The position numbers were made by a program, and so were the translations under genes. 64,000 nt of DNA from Crotalaria pallida. Taxonomy: Eukaryota; Streptophyta; Magnoliopsida; Fabales; Fabaceae. Position 1 is the stretch's first letter, and the number at the start of each line of letters is the position of its first letter. Below the pieces are notes generated by a model, which was not told where the DNA came from, did not search any database, and worked only from the letters and a program-made list of their open reading frames with translations. Shown piece by piece: positions 11,255 to 23,770 of the stretch. The DNA lies in contig CM075650.1 in the NCBI GenBank assembly GCA_037953625.1, forward strand, positions 120,759,706-120,823,705, in the 5' to 3' direction.

Positions 11255-12561
11255 GTAGCTGGTGGATCATTCCTCAAAAGGACAGTTGAAGAGGCCAGAG
11301 CAATCTTAGAAACAATGACAAACAACAGCAGTCAGGCAGAGCCAGAAAGGACAGCCTAGCTAAATAGTTTTGACCTCCCACAATTCCAAACCATCATTGA
11401 ACAAAATCAGGAAATGCAGCAACAGATAGCTGTGTTAACCAAGCAGATGGGTCAAGTCTAGATGATACAACCTGTCCCCAAACTCTGTGGGGGTGATACT
11501 GCTTTCGCTGTGTCAACTACTGGATCATACCATACATACTCTGATCGCTCACTGAGTCCTTCACCAAGCCCACCACGCAGTCCTCCACTAGAGAAACAAC
11601 CTTGGGAATTGGCAATAGAGTACATGCTTGTTTGTGGATGAAGTGCGAACCAATTTCAACTCTCAATGGGCTAGCATTCGCAATCTGGAGAATCAGGTGG
11701 GTCAGATTAATAAGAGACTGTCAGAATTGCATCCGAGTTACTTTCCTGACACCAGCACCAATTGCAGAGCCATTACTCTTAGAAGTGGCAAAGCATATGA
11801 TGAGCCATAGAAGAAGAGTGATGTCGTGGTAGTTGAGGAGAATCAGAGGCAGAATCAGAATCCTGAGAAGGAGAAACCTGAAGTGCAACAGCCTGAACCC
11901 AAAGAGAAGACCCCAGATATTTCTCCAGAGAAGCCACAGAGCCTACCAGACCTCTCATGGGTACCATATCCTCAGAGATTGAAGAAGGAGGAGAATCGGA
12001 GACAGTTTGCAAGGTTCATGGAAGTGTTCAAGAAGCTTCAGATAAACATACCGTTTGCTGAAGCTCTTGAACAGATGCCTACTTATGCCAAATTCATGTA
12101 GGAACTGCTCACCAACAAGACGAAGCTTAGAGATAATGAAACAATGCTACTAACTGAGGAGTGCAGTTCTATTATTCAGAAGAAGCTTCCACTGGAATTG
12201 AAAGATCCGGGCAGCTTCACCATTCCATGCAACATAGATGGAGTGGATATTGACAAGGTATTATGTGATTTTGGGGATAACATCAATGATCAATCTGATG
12301 CCCCTTTCCATCTTCAAGAAACTGGGCATTAGAGATATTAAGCCTACTATGATCTCCCTTCAGCTGACAGACCATTCTATCAAGAGGCCATATGGGAAGG
12401 TGGAAGATGTACTTGTTAAGGTGGACAAGTTCATCTTCCCAGCAGACTTTGTGATATTGGATATGGATGAAGACCAGGATATTCCACTACTCTTGGGAAG
12501 ACCTTTTCTAGCAACCGGGAGAGCTTTGATAGATGTGCAGAATGATGAGCTTATGCTCTGA
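11255..12561 (+). pseudogene. gag: E4 gag C-terminus and protease region, decayed
   Basis: The start (GGSFLKRTVEEARAI) matches the C-terminal part of Athila gag. Stops follow, including TAG at 11357. An acidic linker (11826-12101, rich in Glu, Lys and Pro) leads into WVPYPQRLKKEE and FKKLQINIPFAEALEQMP, the region before the Athila protease. A TAG lies at 12099. The protease active-site area (VLCDFG, about 12270) is frameshifted; the domain then runs in another frame (INLMPLSIFKKLG, PLLLGRPFLATGRALIDV) to a TGA at 12559. Confidence 0.82.
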
Positions 12562-12600
12562 TTTCATGATGAGAAGGTCACATTCAATGTCTATGAGTCC

Positions 12601-14220
12601 ATGAAACAACCAATGGGAGATGACCAGTGCCTGAGGCTGGATGTGATAGAGTCCATTGTCGACTTTGTGTTGGAGGAGATTTGTTATGAAGATGTAGTGG
12701 AGGCAACTTTGGTAACTGAGGGTGGGGAAGGAACTGAGCCTTACAACATAAAAGCCCTTCTTGATGGAGCTACAGAAGTTAAAGGAGGGAGGCAACCAAA
12801 AGATCTGAGGTTGGAAGAAAAGGAGGTCAAACCCAAATCAGAGCTTAAAGTGCTACCACCGGGCCTCAGGTATGTATTCCTTGATGAAACTGAGTACTTC
12901 CCAATCATAATAAATAGTGCCTTAATTGAAATTGAAACTAAAAAATTATTAAGGGTATTAAGGCACTATAAATCTGCTATTGGCTGGAATGTATCAGATT
13001 TGAAGGGAATTAGTCCCTCTTTTTGCATGCATAAGATTCTCTTGGAGGAGAATTTTAAGCCTGTGATACAACCTCAGTGGAGGTTAAACCCCACTCTACA
13101 AGAGGTTGTTAAGAAAGAGGTAATGAAACTGTTGGATGCTGGGATTATTTACCCCATCTCAGACAGCACTTGGGTCAACCCAGTGCAAGTGGTCCCTAAG
13201 AAGGGTGGTGTCACTGTGATTAAAAATGAAAATAATGAATTGATACCAACTCATAATGTTCATGGGTGGAGACTGTGCATAGACTATAGGAGATTAAATA
13301 GTGCCACCCGTAAGGACCACTTTCCACTTCCATTCATGGACTATATGTTAGAGAGGTTAGCCGAGCATGAGTATTATTGCTTTTTAGATTGTTATTCCAG
13401 CTATAATCAAATTCCTGTAGATCCCAAAGACCAAGAAAAAAATGCTTTTACTTGTCGCTTTGGAGTTTTCGCATATCGAAGGATGCCTTTTGGCCTATGC
13501 AATGCACCTGCGACTTTTCAAAGGTGTATGCTATCTATCTTCTCCGATATGGTTGAAAAGTTCATTGAGGTTTTTATGGATGATTTCTCAGTCTTTGGAT
13601 CCTCATTTGAATCATGTCTAAATAATCTGGAACAGGTTTTGAGAAGGTGCCAAGAAACTAACCTTGTCCTTAATTGGGAAAAATGTCAATTTATTTTTAA
13701 GGAAGGGATAGTTTTGGGGCACCTAATTTCTGAGAGGGGTATTGAGGTAGATAAGGCTAAAATTTCTGTGATTGAAAATCTACCTCCTCCTAAAAATGTC
13801 AAAGGGGTTAGGAGTTTTCTTGGACATGCCGGTTTTTACCGAAGGTTCATAAAAGATTTTTCAAAAATAGCCAAACCTCTTTGTAATTTGTTGGAGAAAG
13901 ATGTGGAATTTCACTTTGATAATGATTGCATGAATGCTTTCCATGAATTGAGAAAGAGATTAGTATTTGCTCCTGTGGTGATTCCACCTGATTGGAATAA
14001 ACCTTTTGAACTTATGTGCGATGCAAGTGATTTCGCCAAAGGTGCAGTACTAGGACATCAAAAAGAGAAGGTATTTCATGTAATTTATTATGCTAGTCGT
14101 GTGTTGAATGATTCTCAAATTAATTATACGACTACAGAAAAGGAATTATTAGCTGTAATTTTTGCTATGGATAAGTTTCGTTCTTATTTGATAGGGTCGA
14201 ATAAGGCACCTTTTGGCTAA
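12601..14220 (+). pseudogene. pol: E4 pol: reverse transcriptase and RNase H
   Basis: An open stretch of 539 codons; the first Met is only the first one after the upstream TGA, and the domain is continuous with the protease region. RT spans about residues 150-370: GWRLCIDYRRLN (222-233), FLDCYSSYNQ (261-270, usually FLDGYSGYNQ) and the catalytic FMDD (325-328). RNase H follows with MCDASDFAKGAVLG and TEKELLAVIFAMDKFRSYL. The frame breaks near 14200, where roughly 45 bp including the YTDHAAL segment, which carries the third acidic residue, is missing. Confidence 0.9.
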
Positions 14221-15644
14221 GGAAGATGCTAAGCAGAGACTAACAAGGTGGATCTTGTTACTACAAGAGTTCGATATTGAGATCAGGGACAAAAAGGGGG
14301 TTCAGAATGTTATAGTAGATAATTTGTCTAGACTTCCTTTAGAGGGTAGTGATGGGAATGTAGAAGTACCCATTAAGGATAAGTTCCCTGATGACAAGCT
14401 TTTAGTTGTATCCGCTGCACAACCTTGGTTTGCAGACATAGCCAACTTCCATGCAGCTAAGATAGTCCCAAAAGAATTGTCATGGCAACAAAAGAAATTT
14501 TTTTTACATGATGTCAAGTTCTATGTTTGGGATGAACCTTTCCTGTTTAGAAGAGGGGTAGATGGAGTCCTTAGGAGGTGTGTTTCTAATGAGGAAATAC
14601 TTGATATTCTATGGCATTCTCATGCTTCGTATTATGGTGGACATTATAGTTTTGATAAAACAGAGTCTAAGATTTTGCAAAGTGGCTATTATTGGCCAAC
14701 CATAATTAAAGATGCTAGAAATTTTGTAATGCAGTGTGACAAGTGTCAGAGAACAGGTAATATCTCCCGAAAGGATGAGATGCCTCTCCAAAGTATTTTG
14801 GAAGTGGAAATCTTTGATGTTTGGGGGATAGATTTTGTGGGTCCATTCCCGCCTTCATATGTTAACAGGTATATCTTGGTTGCGGTGGACTATGTGTCCA
14901 TGTGGGTGGAGGCGATTGCAAACCCCACCAATGATGCTGTTGTGGTTGTGAATTTTGTTAAAAAACATATTTTCAACAGATTTGGGGTACCTAGGGTGCT
15001 CATTAGTGATAATGGTACCCACTTTTGCAATAAGGTCTTAGAGAAGGTTCTGGCCAAGTATGAGGTGCACCATAAAGTTTCTACCCCTTACCATCTTCAA
15101 ACTAGTGGTCAGGTAGAGGTTTCCAATCGTGAGCTCAAGCGAATTCTAGAGAAAATTGTTAATAGCTTTCAAAAGGATTGGTGTAGGAAACTAGATGATG
15201 CTCTGTGGGCTTATAGGACAGCTGTTATGAGCCCTTTAGGAATGTCACCCTATCAGGTGGTGTTTGGAAAAAATTGCCATTTGCCTGTTGAGCTGGTTCA
15301 TAAGGCTTATTGGGCAACCATATTTCTTAATATGGATATGCAACAAGCTGGTGAGAAAAGAATTTTTGTAGCTCACTGAACTTGCTGAGTTTAGGGAGCA
15401 AGCATATAATTGGTCTAAAGCTTTAAAAGAAAAGACTAAATTGTGGCATGATAAGAAAATAGTTCCTAAGAATTTTGAAAAAGGCCAGCTTGTCTTGTTG
15501 TATAACTCTAGGCTGAGGCTTTTCCCTGTAAAGCTTAAGTCTAGGTGGTCTGGTCCCTTTGTTGTTGAGCAGGTGTTCCCTTTTGGGGTAGTGGAGGTGA
15601 AAGATCCCAAGGATGACCAAACTTTCAAAGTTAATGGCCAATGA
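14213..15644 (+). pseudogene. pol: E4 integrase
   Basis: In a frame different from RT. It opens with the end of RNase H (LAKEDAKQRLTRW). The HHCC zinc domain follows (HSHASYYGGHYS ... CDKCQRTG), then the DDE core: D in GIDFVGP, D in ISDNGTHF, E in QVEVSNRELK, and the YQVVFGKNCHLP motif. The frame ends at 15379 by a frameshift. The C-terminal domain continues at 15441-15644 (WSGPFVVEQVFPFG). All catalytic residues seem present, but the gene is split. Confidence 0.9.
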
Positions 15645-16590
15645 CTAAAGATATACCTGGGAGGCACGGTGGATAGGTGTAAAACCACTACTCGCCTCCT
15701 TAACCCTTAGTCTCTGTGTTTTCCCCCAAGCCTCCGAAAGGAGGTGACCCATCAGGCTCGTGACGTTAAACAAGCGCTAGTTGGGAGGCAACCCAATGTT
15801 AGGTAATTTCCCTTAGCTTTGTATGATTTTTCTTTTGTTTTTATTGCATGGATAATGTTCTATTCACTCTATTGCATTTGTATATATCTTGTATTTGTAG
15901 CAGGTGTGAGTTGATGTCTTCCCCATGAGAGGTGCTATTTGGCACTTGTTTCTAATGCCTGCAGGTATTAAGTTTAGGGGAGCGCCTTCTCACTTTGTTT
16001 AGTGATGAGCTGTGCAGCGGATGTAAAGGGAAGTGTTCTGGATTTGTCCTTGTAGTAGTTTTTTTTTAATTTTTTTTTTAGTTTTAGGTTAGATTAGTTT
16101 GCTTGAGGACAAGCCAACCTCTAAGTTTGGGGGAGTGGTACAAAATAAAATAAAAATTTTTCAGACTTGATTTTTTCTCCCATAGTTGGTATTGGTTTGT
16201 GGCTTGGTAGGAGTAGGTAATTATTCTAGACTTAGGACTGTTTTTTTTTCTGATGATAGGTGTAAATACTTAGTTTAGGATAAGACTCATTGACTTTTGA
16301 CACTAATTGATTGAGCTTTAAATATTGTTTGAATTTGGTTATTTTGACAAACTTTTTGAGAATTTGTGATTAGTGAACTGACCTTTAACCTAGTGAGTTA
16401 TTTGAGCCCATACACTGAAAGGGGTATGTATTATGTGAAATATTTGATTTGAAACCCCTATTTCTTTCATGAGTGTGTTCTCATTGGCTTTGTGTTCTAG
16501 AACTTGACTTGTGACTATTTCAAGATTGATTTTTGTTTGCATGCATGAAAATGATTAAGGCACTTAGGATGTGTTTTTATTAGCCCATAC
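15645..16590 (+). other. E4 non-coding 3' region with a polypurine-like tract
   Basis: No env-like gene is visible. The stretch holds a small hairpin (CCTCCGAAAGGAGG, about 15734), the GGAGGCAACCC block, and AAGTTTGGGGGAG at 16123-16135. The sequence after that tract resembles internal, not LTR, sequence of E15 (compare GTTCTAGAACTTGACTT near 16494 with the minus strand near 63905). The tract may therefore be internal rather than the LTR-proximal one. Confidence 0.6.
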
Positions 16591-17683
16591 ATGAATGTTT
16601 TCCCCCTACTCCTAACGTCCACCTTTTCTCCATGCATGATGCAATTTCTTAAACTCTTTCTAATTAAATTTGAACCCTTTGTTCTTTAGAAAATTGCATT
16701 TGTTAAGCTCAAATCTAATTAGAAAGCACTTTATGCTAGTTTATGCCTAACAATCAATAATCAAGCCTAATAATTATTAAGCACAAATTAAACATATGTT
16801 TGCATCATTTTTACTACAAGAGCATCAATTCACTTAATTTCATACATTGAACATACCAAACATAACACATAAAGGAAACATTCAATAAGACATAAACTCA
16901 TAAGTCATAAAAATTTATTTCTAATGTCTAGAAACAATTTAATACACCTAATTATACACTTATTATTATCATTAAACCTTTTCCCCAATTTAAACCAAAG
17001 TATCCCCTCTTTACCTTCTTGGAAGAGGAGAGAGAAAGTGAGGGATTGATGAGAGCACTACACCAAGCCTTGAATTTAAGGTCCTAAACCCTTAATTTCT
17101 TCTTCTCTAACACTTTCTAAGCTTCCTTTCTTAATTCTATGGCAATAGTTCTTCAATTAGAGAAGTTAGGGTTTATGGTGGGTGATGGGAATGAGAGGAG
17201 AGGGAGAAATATGGAGATTTTAGTGAGGGAAAATCATATATTTGAGGAGGGGAAATGATTTTGAGTGATGATTTGGGTGGATTTTGGGTTGATTAATGAG
17301 ATTGAAGACTTAGGGTTTATGAGGGAGGAAAATCGGTTGAGAGAAGAAGAGAAGGAGAAGATGAATTTTGTGCAATTTGGTCATTTTTCGCATATTTATT
17401 TTTTTTTTGCAAATCTGGGCAAAGTATTCGGATATCTACCGGGATATCCAGATACTTCTAGTTTTTTTTTCATTCCAAAACCTTCCTAAAATAAAATACA
17501 TACCAAAACATTAAAATTTCATTTTCTTATAATTATCTAACATAAAACTTCTAATTACTTAATCAAATTAAGCTACTTGCACTAATTTAAACTATGAATG
17601 AATTCTAACTAACTAATGCTTATAACTAATGAAACCCTATTATTTAAGGAAGATAAATACTTAATAAAATTGAGGATGTTACA
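16590..17683 (-). mobile_element. E5: truncated LTR related to the E1 LTR
   Basis: The right end is TGTTACA (17677-17683). The minus strand matches the first half of the E1 LTR up to about E1 position 2065 (shared CCTACTCCTAACGTCCACC on the plus strand, about 16607). The rest of the LTR is missing at the E4 joint. It lies in the E8 LTR, with CTCGG (17684-17688) as the possible target copy. No palindrome cluster of its own is obvious. Confidence 0.75.
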
Positions 17684-18305
17684 CTCGGCCTGTAACTGTG
17701 ACACACTCACAAATAATTACCTTAGTTACCATTAGTTAATTAACTACATGAAAATTTTATTAAAAATTTGGCAGAGTTTCCTTTGTATTTCGGACTTCCC
17801 CAAAATATTTTTCCTAAATACCTGTTCAGTCCATAATATTTTAAAACATAAACTTATATATAAGTTACAACCAGCTTATCCCTAATGCCTTGTTTCACAA
17901 AATAATACAAGTTTCAGGGCGTACAATTAGTGAATCGTTTTGAGACCAAATTAAACTGACTTAATCCTAATCTACTATACTCCTTTCATAACTAATTTAC
18001 ACTTCATGGGGTGGAGGGTATTCCTGCTCGGCCTGCAATAGTGTAAGCTCCGTCCCTGTAACTGTATAAAAACAGCAAGAAGGGTAGCATTACACAGAAC
18101 TTAGGAAATACTTTCTAAAAAGGCATAATAATAAACTAAGTCAAGCACGTTTATCACCGATAAGTCACATCATATCATACACAACTAGTCACACAATTAT
18201 TCCTAATTAGTTCATTTACATTCACAATCATATTTTCATTATTTAATTATCTTTTTGTTCCATTTTATTCACACATTTCTTTTCATTATTTCCCTTTTAT
18301 TATTT

Positions 18306-18579
18306 ATCCACAGGGTCGTTATGACCTTCCTGTGCTGATTTCCTATCCACAGGGTCACTATGACCATCCTGTGTTAATATCCTATCCATAGGGTCGCTAT
18401 GACCATCCCGTGTTAATGCCCTATCCATGTGGTCGTCATGACCTTCCTTTGTTGATTTCCTATCCACAGGGTCGTTATGACCATTCTGTGTTAATATCCT
18501 ATCCATAGGGTCGGTATGACTATCTTGTGCTGATTTCCTAGCCCACAGGGTCAGTATGACCATCCTGTGCCCTATTTTG
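18306..18579. repeat. Minisatellite (39-40 bp unit, seven copies) in E6
   Basis: The unit reads roughly ATCCACAGGGTCGNTATGAC followed by CNTCCTGTGNTNATNTCCT. Copies differ by a few bases. The core GGTC...GACC is itself an inverted repeat. It occupies the hypervariable LTR position. Confidence 0.9.
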
Positions 18580-19686
18580 ACTGAGTCTAACTGACCTCCT
18601 ATCTTATCTTGTTCTTCTCTCACTTTTTATTCATAATTCTATTTCACGACTTACTTATTCTTTTGACACGTTTTTTAGGTGTTTCTAACTCGCTTCTTAG
18701 CTATTCCCTTTGTAACGATCTAATTTTCATTACATAATAATTATAATTATATATAAATATATATATATATATATATGTATGTATCAATCTAAATTATGTG
18801 GAAGAGTAATGTGAATTAATCTTAAATGAACACTTAGATTGTGCAAGTTGTTAAGCAAGAAAAGCAGGCGAACAAGGATTTAAGGGACACCTTAGGTAAC
18901 AGGAGATGGATGGAAGTTAGCATAAAAGAGTAAGTAAGGAATAAGAATTAAGAAATTAAACAAGCGTTCGATTTGGAGAAGTTATCAGAACTTCTTCAAG
19001 GCGGTTAAACTGGCTAAGACTTAAGGGATATAATGACCTAAAACTCTTAATTTGATAATCATAACTACGCTTAAGTTAAGTAAAGAGAAATCGAGTAAAG
19101 AGAAGTCTGAATAAATAATAAATAGGACAAAGTGTAGTCATTTTCCCGATTAAGATTTATAAGACGAATATAAGAATTGGGTGTGTCCTGTGGATCATGA
19201 ACCTAATTAGGAATTAGAAAAGAGAATGCCAAATATAGGTTAAAAACCGGAGAAAGGAGCAAGCATTAACTAAGGTGGAATTTATTACGATTAGGTATAA
19301 TAAAGCTTAAGAATCAAACAAGAATCCAAAAGCTTAGGATATAACCCGACTATTTAATCCCTTCTCAAAGATTAATCAAATGGAGGAAGGAGTAGGAAGG
19401 GTACCCCAAGCTATACAATCAAGACGAAGGAATTAACAATGTGGCCGAAAACCCGTTCATTGGAATTTTCGGAGTTTTATAATTGGGTGCTTGATAAAAG
19501 GTAACATGGAAAATATAATTAGAGATGTAAATTAATGTTATACAAGTTTGATTTAGTGTTATGAAGCGTTAAAATCCATCAAAATAAGCTAAAAAATGCG
19601 AAAATCGGCTTTCTGGGGCGAACTGGTGGACCGGGGCATGAGCCGGTGCGCTCCAGACGCACCGGTGTGGAAATCAGCAACACCAG

Positions 19687-19831
19687 GCGCGCTCAAGCGC
19701 AGCCAGTCGTGCTCAGGCGCCACAGATCAGCAGCACCCGAAAACTCACGCACCAGCCAGAACCTTCCAGAAATTTGCGCGCGCTCAAGCGCTAGATCTCG
19801 CGCTCAAGCGCGACGTGCTTATAAAAGCACC
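19687..19831 (+). promoter_or_regulatory. E7 5' LTR promoter: GCGCTCAAGCGC cluster plus TATA box
   Basis: Four or five copies of (C)GCGCTCAAGCGC(G) or close variants lie between 19688 and 19814. The last is only about five bases before TTATAAAAG (19819-19827). The TATA box lies between GTGCTT and AAGCAC, so it is embedded in a 16-bp near-palindrome (19816-19831). The same arrangement is repeated in the 3' LTR at 25725-25867. Confidence 0.7.
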
Positions 19832-20206
19832 AGATCCTCACCAGACTTGAAGTCTGACGCACCAATTTTTCTCCCTGCCGCACCAGACCACCCTCATGCG
19901 CACCAGAAGCCATTTTTCAGCACCAAAACCCAAATTTTATGCACCAACTCCTAATTTCTTCCACCAACAAGCTTAAATCTCAACCAATCCAATCCCCACT
20001 CCATAAATTAACATCAACCAACACCTTTTTCATAAATTCCAACCCTTGATTTCTTAGTTCCTCATCAAACCCTCTTTCTATCTCATTCTTATGGCCTTGC
20101 TCCTCCCATAATCTTGGAGATTTCTAGCATTCCAACCAAAGGAGAAGAGTTTTAGGAGTCAACCCATTCAATTCAAGTGCTTGAGATTTGATTTTCTTCC
20201 CTGGAG

Positions 20207-21016
20207 GTAAGGGAGGAACTCTTTTCTTTTAGAAAAGAATTTAGGTTTTGGAATTAATAAATGCTTATCAAATATTATGAATTAAAGCCTAGGGTAGTTG
20301 ATTCTGTCGTACCACATGTCTGTGTATGTGGAATAATTAATTTAAGGCTTGATCTAAGTAATAAACTCCTATCATTACTCAAGTAAAATAAAGTGTAGCC
20401 AAGTTGTTCGATAAAATGCCCGAATGAAAATGAAATATTATTAGGCTAATTAGAATACATATAAATGATCCATCCATAATTAACTAATAAAAGATAGATC
20501 ATGACATTAGAGTAAGCTTTAGAACTTATACTAGTATGATGATTTCTTGATAAATTATAAGTTGAAAATGATATAATATGTTTACAATTAAAAGACACAA
20601 AGGTCATTAGGAACTTAAAGGAAATATGTTTAGACTTGAATTATAGCTAGTAAAAATAAATAAATAAAATACTAATGGAAGAAATAGAGATTATTGTGAA
20701 TAAAAAGGAAATTTATATAAAAGCATGATTTCATAATTAATAATCAAAAAGAAATATTTTTTTACTTATATACTTATGTAAATGTATATTTTATGATTAT
20801 GGTTTAGACAATGATAAGTGAATAGAATATATTTTCTAAGTATAAAAGGTACAAAAGTAATTATGAAAAGAGATAGAAGAAAATGTAATTAGAGAAATTT
20901 GCTTGTTTTGCAATATGTTAATTTAAATTTTGATAAGTTTTATTTACTTAGTTTCAATTCCTAATTTCTATTCTTTTATGAAAAGATGTTCACTCCCTTG
21001 TAGTTTAACAGTTTAG
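20207..21016 (+). other. Predicted leader intron in the E7 LTR
   Basis: Donor CCTGGAG|GTAAGG and acceptor CAGTTTAG|GTAATGC. The CACTCCC block lies about 25 bp before the acceptor. The same signals are kept in the 3' LTR at 26243 and 27045. Splicing is inferred. Confidence 0.5.
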
Positions 21017-21199
21017 GTAATGCTTGGAGGAGTCAAGAACCAGAGTTTCACATCACAAACGACGAAAAAAGGCCGCTTTCCTCCAATTATTGTTCTAATA
21101 TCAAGTTGTAAATCCCATGTTTTATTACAAGACAATTTGTATTTTAACATTTAATTAATAAAATTTATATTTCCTAAATTAAGTTGGGATGTTACAATT

Positions 21200-21211
21200 T
21201 GGTATCAGAGC
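21200..21211 (+). other. Primer binding site of E7 (initiator tRNA-Met)
   Basis: TGGTATCAGAGC, three bases after the 5' LTR end at 21196. It matches the complement of initiator tRNA-Met. Confidence 0.93.
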
Positions 21212-23770
21212 AGTTCTTTCCTTTCGGACTGGGGAAATGGTCCCTAATCCGTTGTGAAACTCCAGTTCTAAGCTCTTCACCCAAGAGAGTCCAAAAATAT
21301 ATGATTATAGGGAATATAATGGAATAATAAATTGTTGAGTATAAGGAAGTCAAAAGGATATAGCACCATAACAAAATGAAAGCAATTTTCGGTTAATATT
21401 AAGGATTCAAAAAGAAAGTGAAAAGATGTTATAATTCGGTTAGAATGAAAAGAATTTTAATGCTATATGAAAGGAAAATAATGAGTTATGAATAAAGAAA
21501 AGTGTTGTGAATGGTGAAGTTGTGGGGCCTGGTTGACCGTGTCGACGTAGTCTGCTGGATGTGTTCCAGTGTCCGTCGATGTAATCGAAGACTGACCAGT
21601 GCCGAGACATTGTTGTATGAGACATATTGGAGTAAAATTTTGAAGGGTAATTTAAATGTTGAATGGTGCATAATGAATATATTCAATTTATTGGAAAGGA
21701 AAAGAGCATTTTGTGATTTAATGCATTTCCAAACTTTTGTCATATATGAATTTCCACTCAAAAGAATTGAATTGAAAAGTGAAAGAGTGTTGAAATGGAT
21801 TCCTTTCCAATCTTTATGATATTGTGTTAAAATTTATGACATGTTCTCAATGGGACTTGAATAAAGAAAAGAGTGATTTTTAAAGTGCAAAGAATTCAAT
21901 TTTTAAGAAAAAGAAGGATGATTCAAGTCCTTTTGAGAATCAATTGCATTATGCACCACAACATGAGCGAATACTTTACTAAGGCCAATGAAAAGGAAAA
22001 TACTTATAAATAAATATTCGGAATCAAACTATATGTTTTCTTTGGGAAAAAAAGAAGTGTTTCCAAGAGTTCAGAAATTTGATTTGTAATTTTCCTTTTC
22101 AATGACCTTGGTAAAATAATCTATGTAGACAGAATACATTCTCAATCTAATTTATTATGTGATACAAATGAGTTTTTGGAAAATAATATCATTGGAAATT
22201 TCTCAATTGATTTGGAAACCCATTCAACAATATATGATTTATGAAAATGAAAAAAAATGGGATTCTAAATCAATTGAGTCATTCAATCTGTAAAGGTTAT
22301 AAGCTGAAAAAAAATCATCAATTGAGAATGTAAACTGCCATACATAGAAGTGAATGTAAAGAAGTTATAAGGTGGACGGTGAGGAAGTTGGGAAAGACAT
22401 ACGCGGAGGCACGTGAATGATATGTGACTAGGTTGTGCTAATGAAACAACCGCGGGAATTGTCGTTGGGTGGAACTTTGATCTCCTAGGAGGGCATAGAC
22501 TGGCCACCTATGTCGGGAGATTGGTTTCGCATTAACCACGATAATTCTATCGGTCACAGGGTCATTTCGGGACCGGTTGAGGGTGGTTCCCTGCTATAGC
22601 CAACTTGGGTCGTCAACCCAAGTTGTACTGGACTGAAAATGGGTGTCCAGTATCGTGCAAGCAGTGGTAGAGGGACACTTACTCCCGGTTGGTCTTTCCT
22701 TGGAGTGGAGGGTGAAGTGAGGAAAATTGAAGGAAATGATAAATGTCTCATACAACACTATTGATACTAAGCAGAATGTATGTGTGATATGAATTTCAAG
22801 ATGTGAATTGGAAAGTACCAAGTGTGGGAAACTGAGTTATATATAATAATAAATATTATCACTAAGAGGATGTGAGATTGGGACTGATCACCCCAATGCT
22901 TACATAAAGAGGCAATGCCACCAAGATCTAGAAGTTTGAACATCTTAAATAAAGAAAAGTGTTTTGCTTGTGACTAAAGGTGCTAGTCCTTTTGACCCTC
23001 CATATTCTTGATATGCCGAAAAGTGGAATCATAAGAGTGATGTTATGATGATTGAAAGATAAAGCTAGCTATGGAACCAGATAAAAGTAAATGTTAAACC
23101 ATATTCAATAAGCATGAGATGAGTCGTGATGATGATAAGTAATGGAAGGTCCAAATAATATATCTAGAATGAAACATGCTTTATATGTTTATGGGATTTA
23201 ATAAACTAAATTAATTATGTAAGTGGATTGAATGTAAGTTTAATATACTATAACCTGAATTTTATGAGAATCAGAATTATAAGAATATGTAAAATGAGTG
23301 GATGAGAGGATAAGAAGTCTTGAATGCTGAATATAGAGATTGATGATAAAACATTAATATAAAGAGTTAGGATTAAAGAAATTAATGTGTGGCTGTCATT
23401 AAGCTAAACAAACGTTATTAGGAATTAATATAAAGCATTGTGGATTGTCTTGAAATATATGTATGTAGTGGATCATAAAGCAGTGGTAAATGGTAAGAAA
23501 ATATTAGAGGAATTATATGCAATAGATAATAATAGAATCCAAAGAATATCTATATCAATTATATTCCCAAATTTTAGATGAATTATAGATACTAGAAAAT
23601 TTTGTAATCTAAGAACAAAAATTAGGAACTAGTAAAATCCCAAGTGGGGGAGTGGAATTCCTCACAATGCCCCTCCATCACAGAAGAGAATTAAGTTAAC
23701 CCAAAGGAAGATCATATTAAAACTGAATTCATGATAACTTTAATTGAATTAAATTGCAGATTTCAAAGAA
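21212..23770 (+). other. Long untranslated leader of E7
   Basis: About 2.5 kb between primer site and gag with no credible coding frame. It is AT-rich except for a structured block at about 22430-22710 that is related to the E1 LTR block at 2100-2410. Shared words include ACTTTGATCT, GGTCTTTCC-like and GTGGAGGGTG. A GTGGGGGAGTGGAATTC stretch near 23645 resembles a polypurine tract. Confidence 0.7.
22601..22652 (+). other. Tandem hairpins of the E7 leader module
   Basis: Hairpin 1: CAACTTGGGT (22601-22610) and ACCCAAGTTG (22616-22625) form a perfect 10-bp stem with a five-base loop. Hairpin 2 follows directly: TACTGGAC (22626-22633) and GTCCAGTA (22645-22652). Then TCGTGCAAGC. Compared with E1 (2242-2302), base pairs have changed on both sides while pairing is kept. 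Confidence 0.75.

Larger units (their letters stand above)
11255..16590 (+). mobile_element. E4: Athila-type Ty3/gypsy element, internal region only
   Basis: Sequence resumes in mid-gag at 11255 right after E3 and continues through protease, RT, RNase H and integrase to a long non-coding 3' region. Athila assignment rests on the RT style (MDDFSVFG, NLVLNWEKCQF), the GGAGGCAACCCAA block after pol (about 15785) and the CTTGAGGACAAGC...GTTTGGGGGAG tract. The 5' part lies beyond E3, left of the window. The right border is a junction with E5 where neither element shows its proper terminus. Confidence 0.85.
18711..21196 (+). repeat. 5' LTR of E7
   Basis: TGTAACG...TGTTACA, 2486 bp. A TA microsatellite near 18755-18778 differs in length from that of the 3' LTR. 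It contains a GCGCTCAAGCGC cluster, a TATA box (TTATAAAAG, 19819-19827), donor GAG|GTAAGG at 20207 and acceptor TTTAG|GTAATG at 21016. Confidence 0.95.

Noticed and set aside
15645..16590. Possible Athila env-like gene after pol
   Set aside because: All frames are short and stop-rich and no membrane segments or recognisable domain appear.
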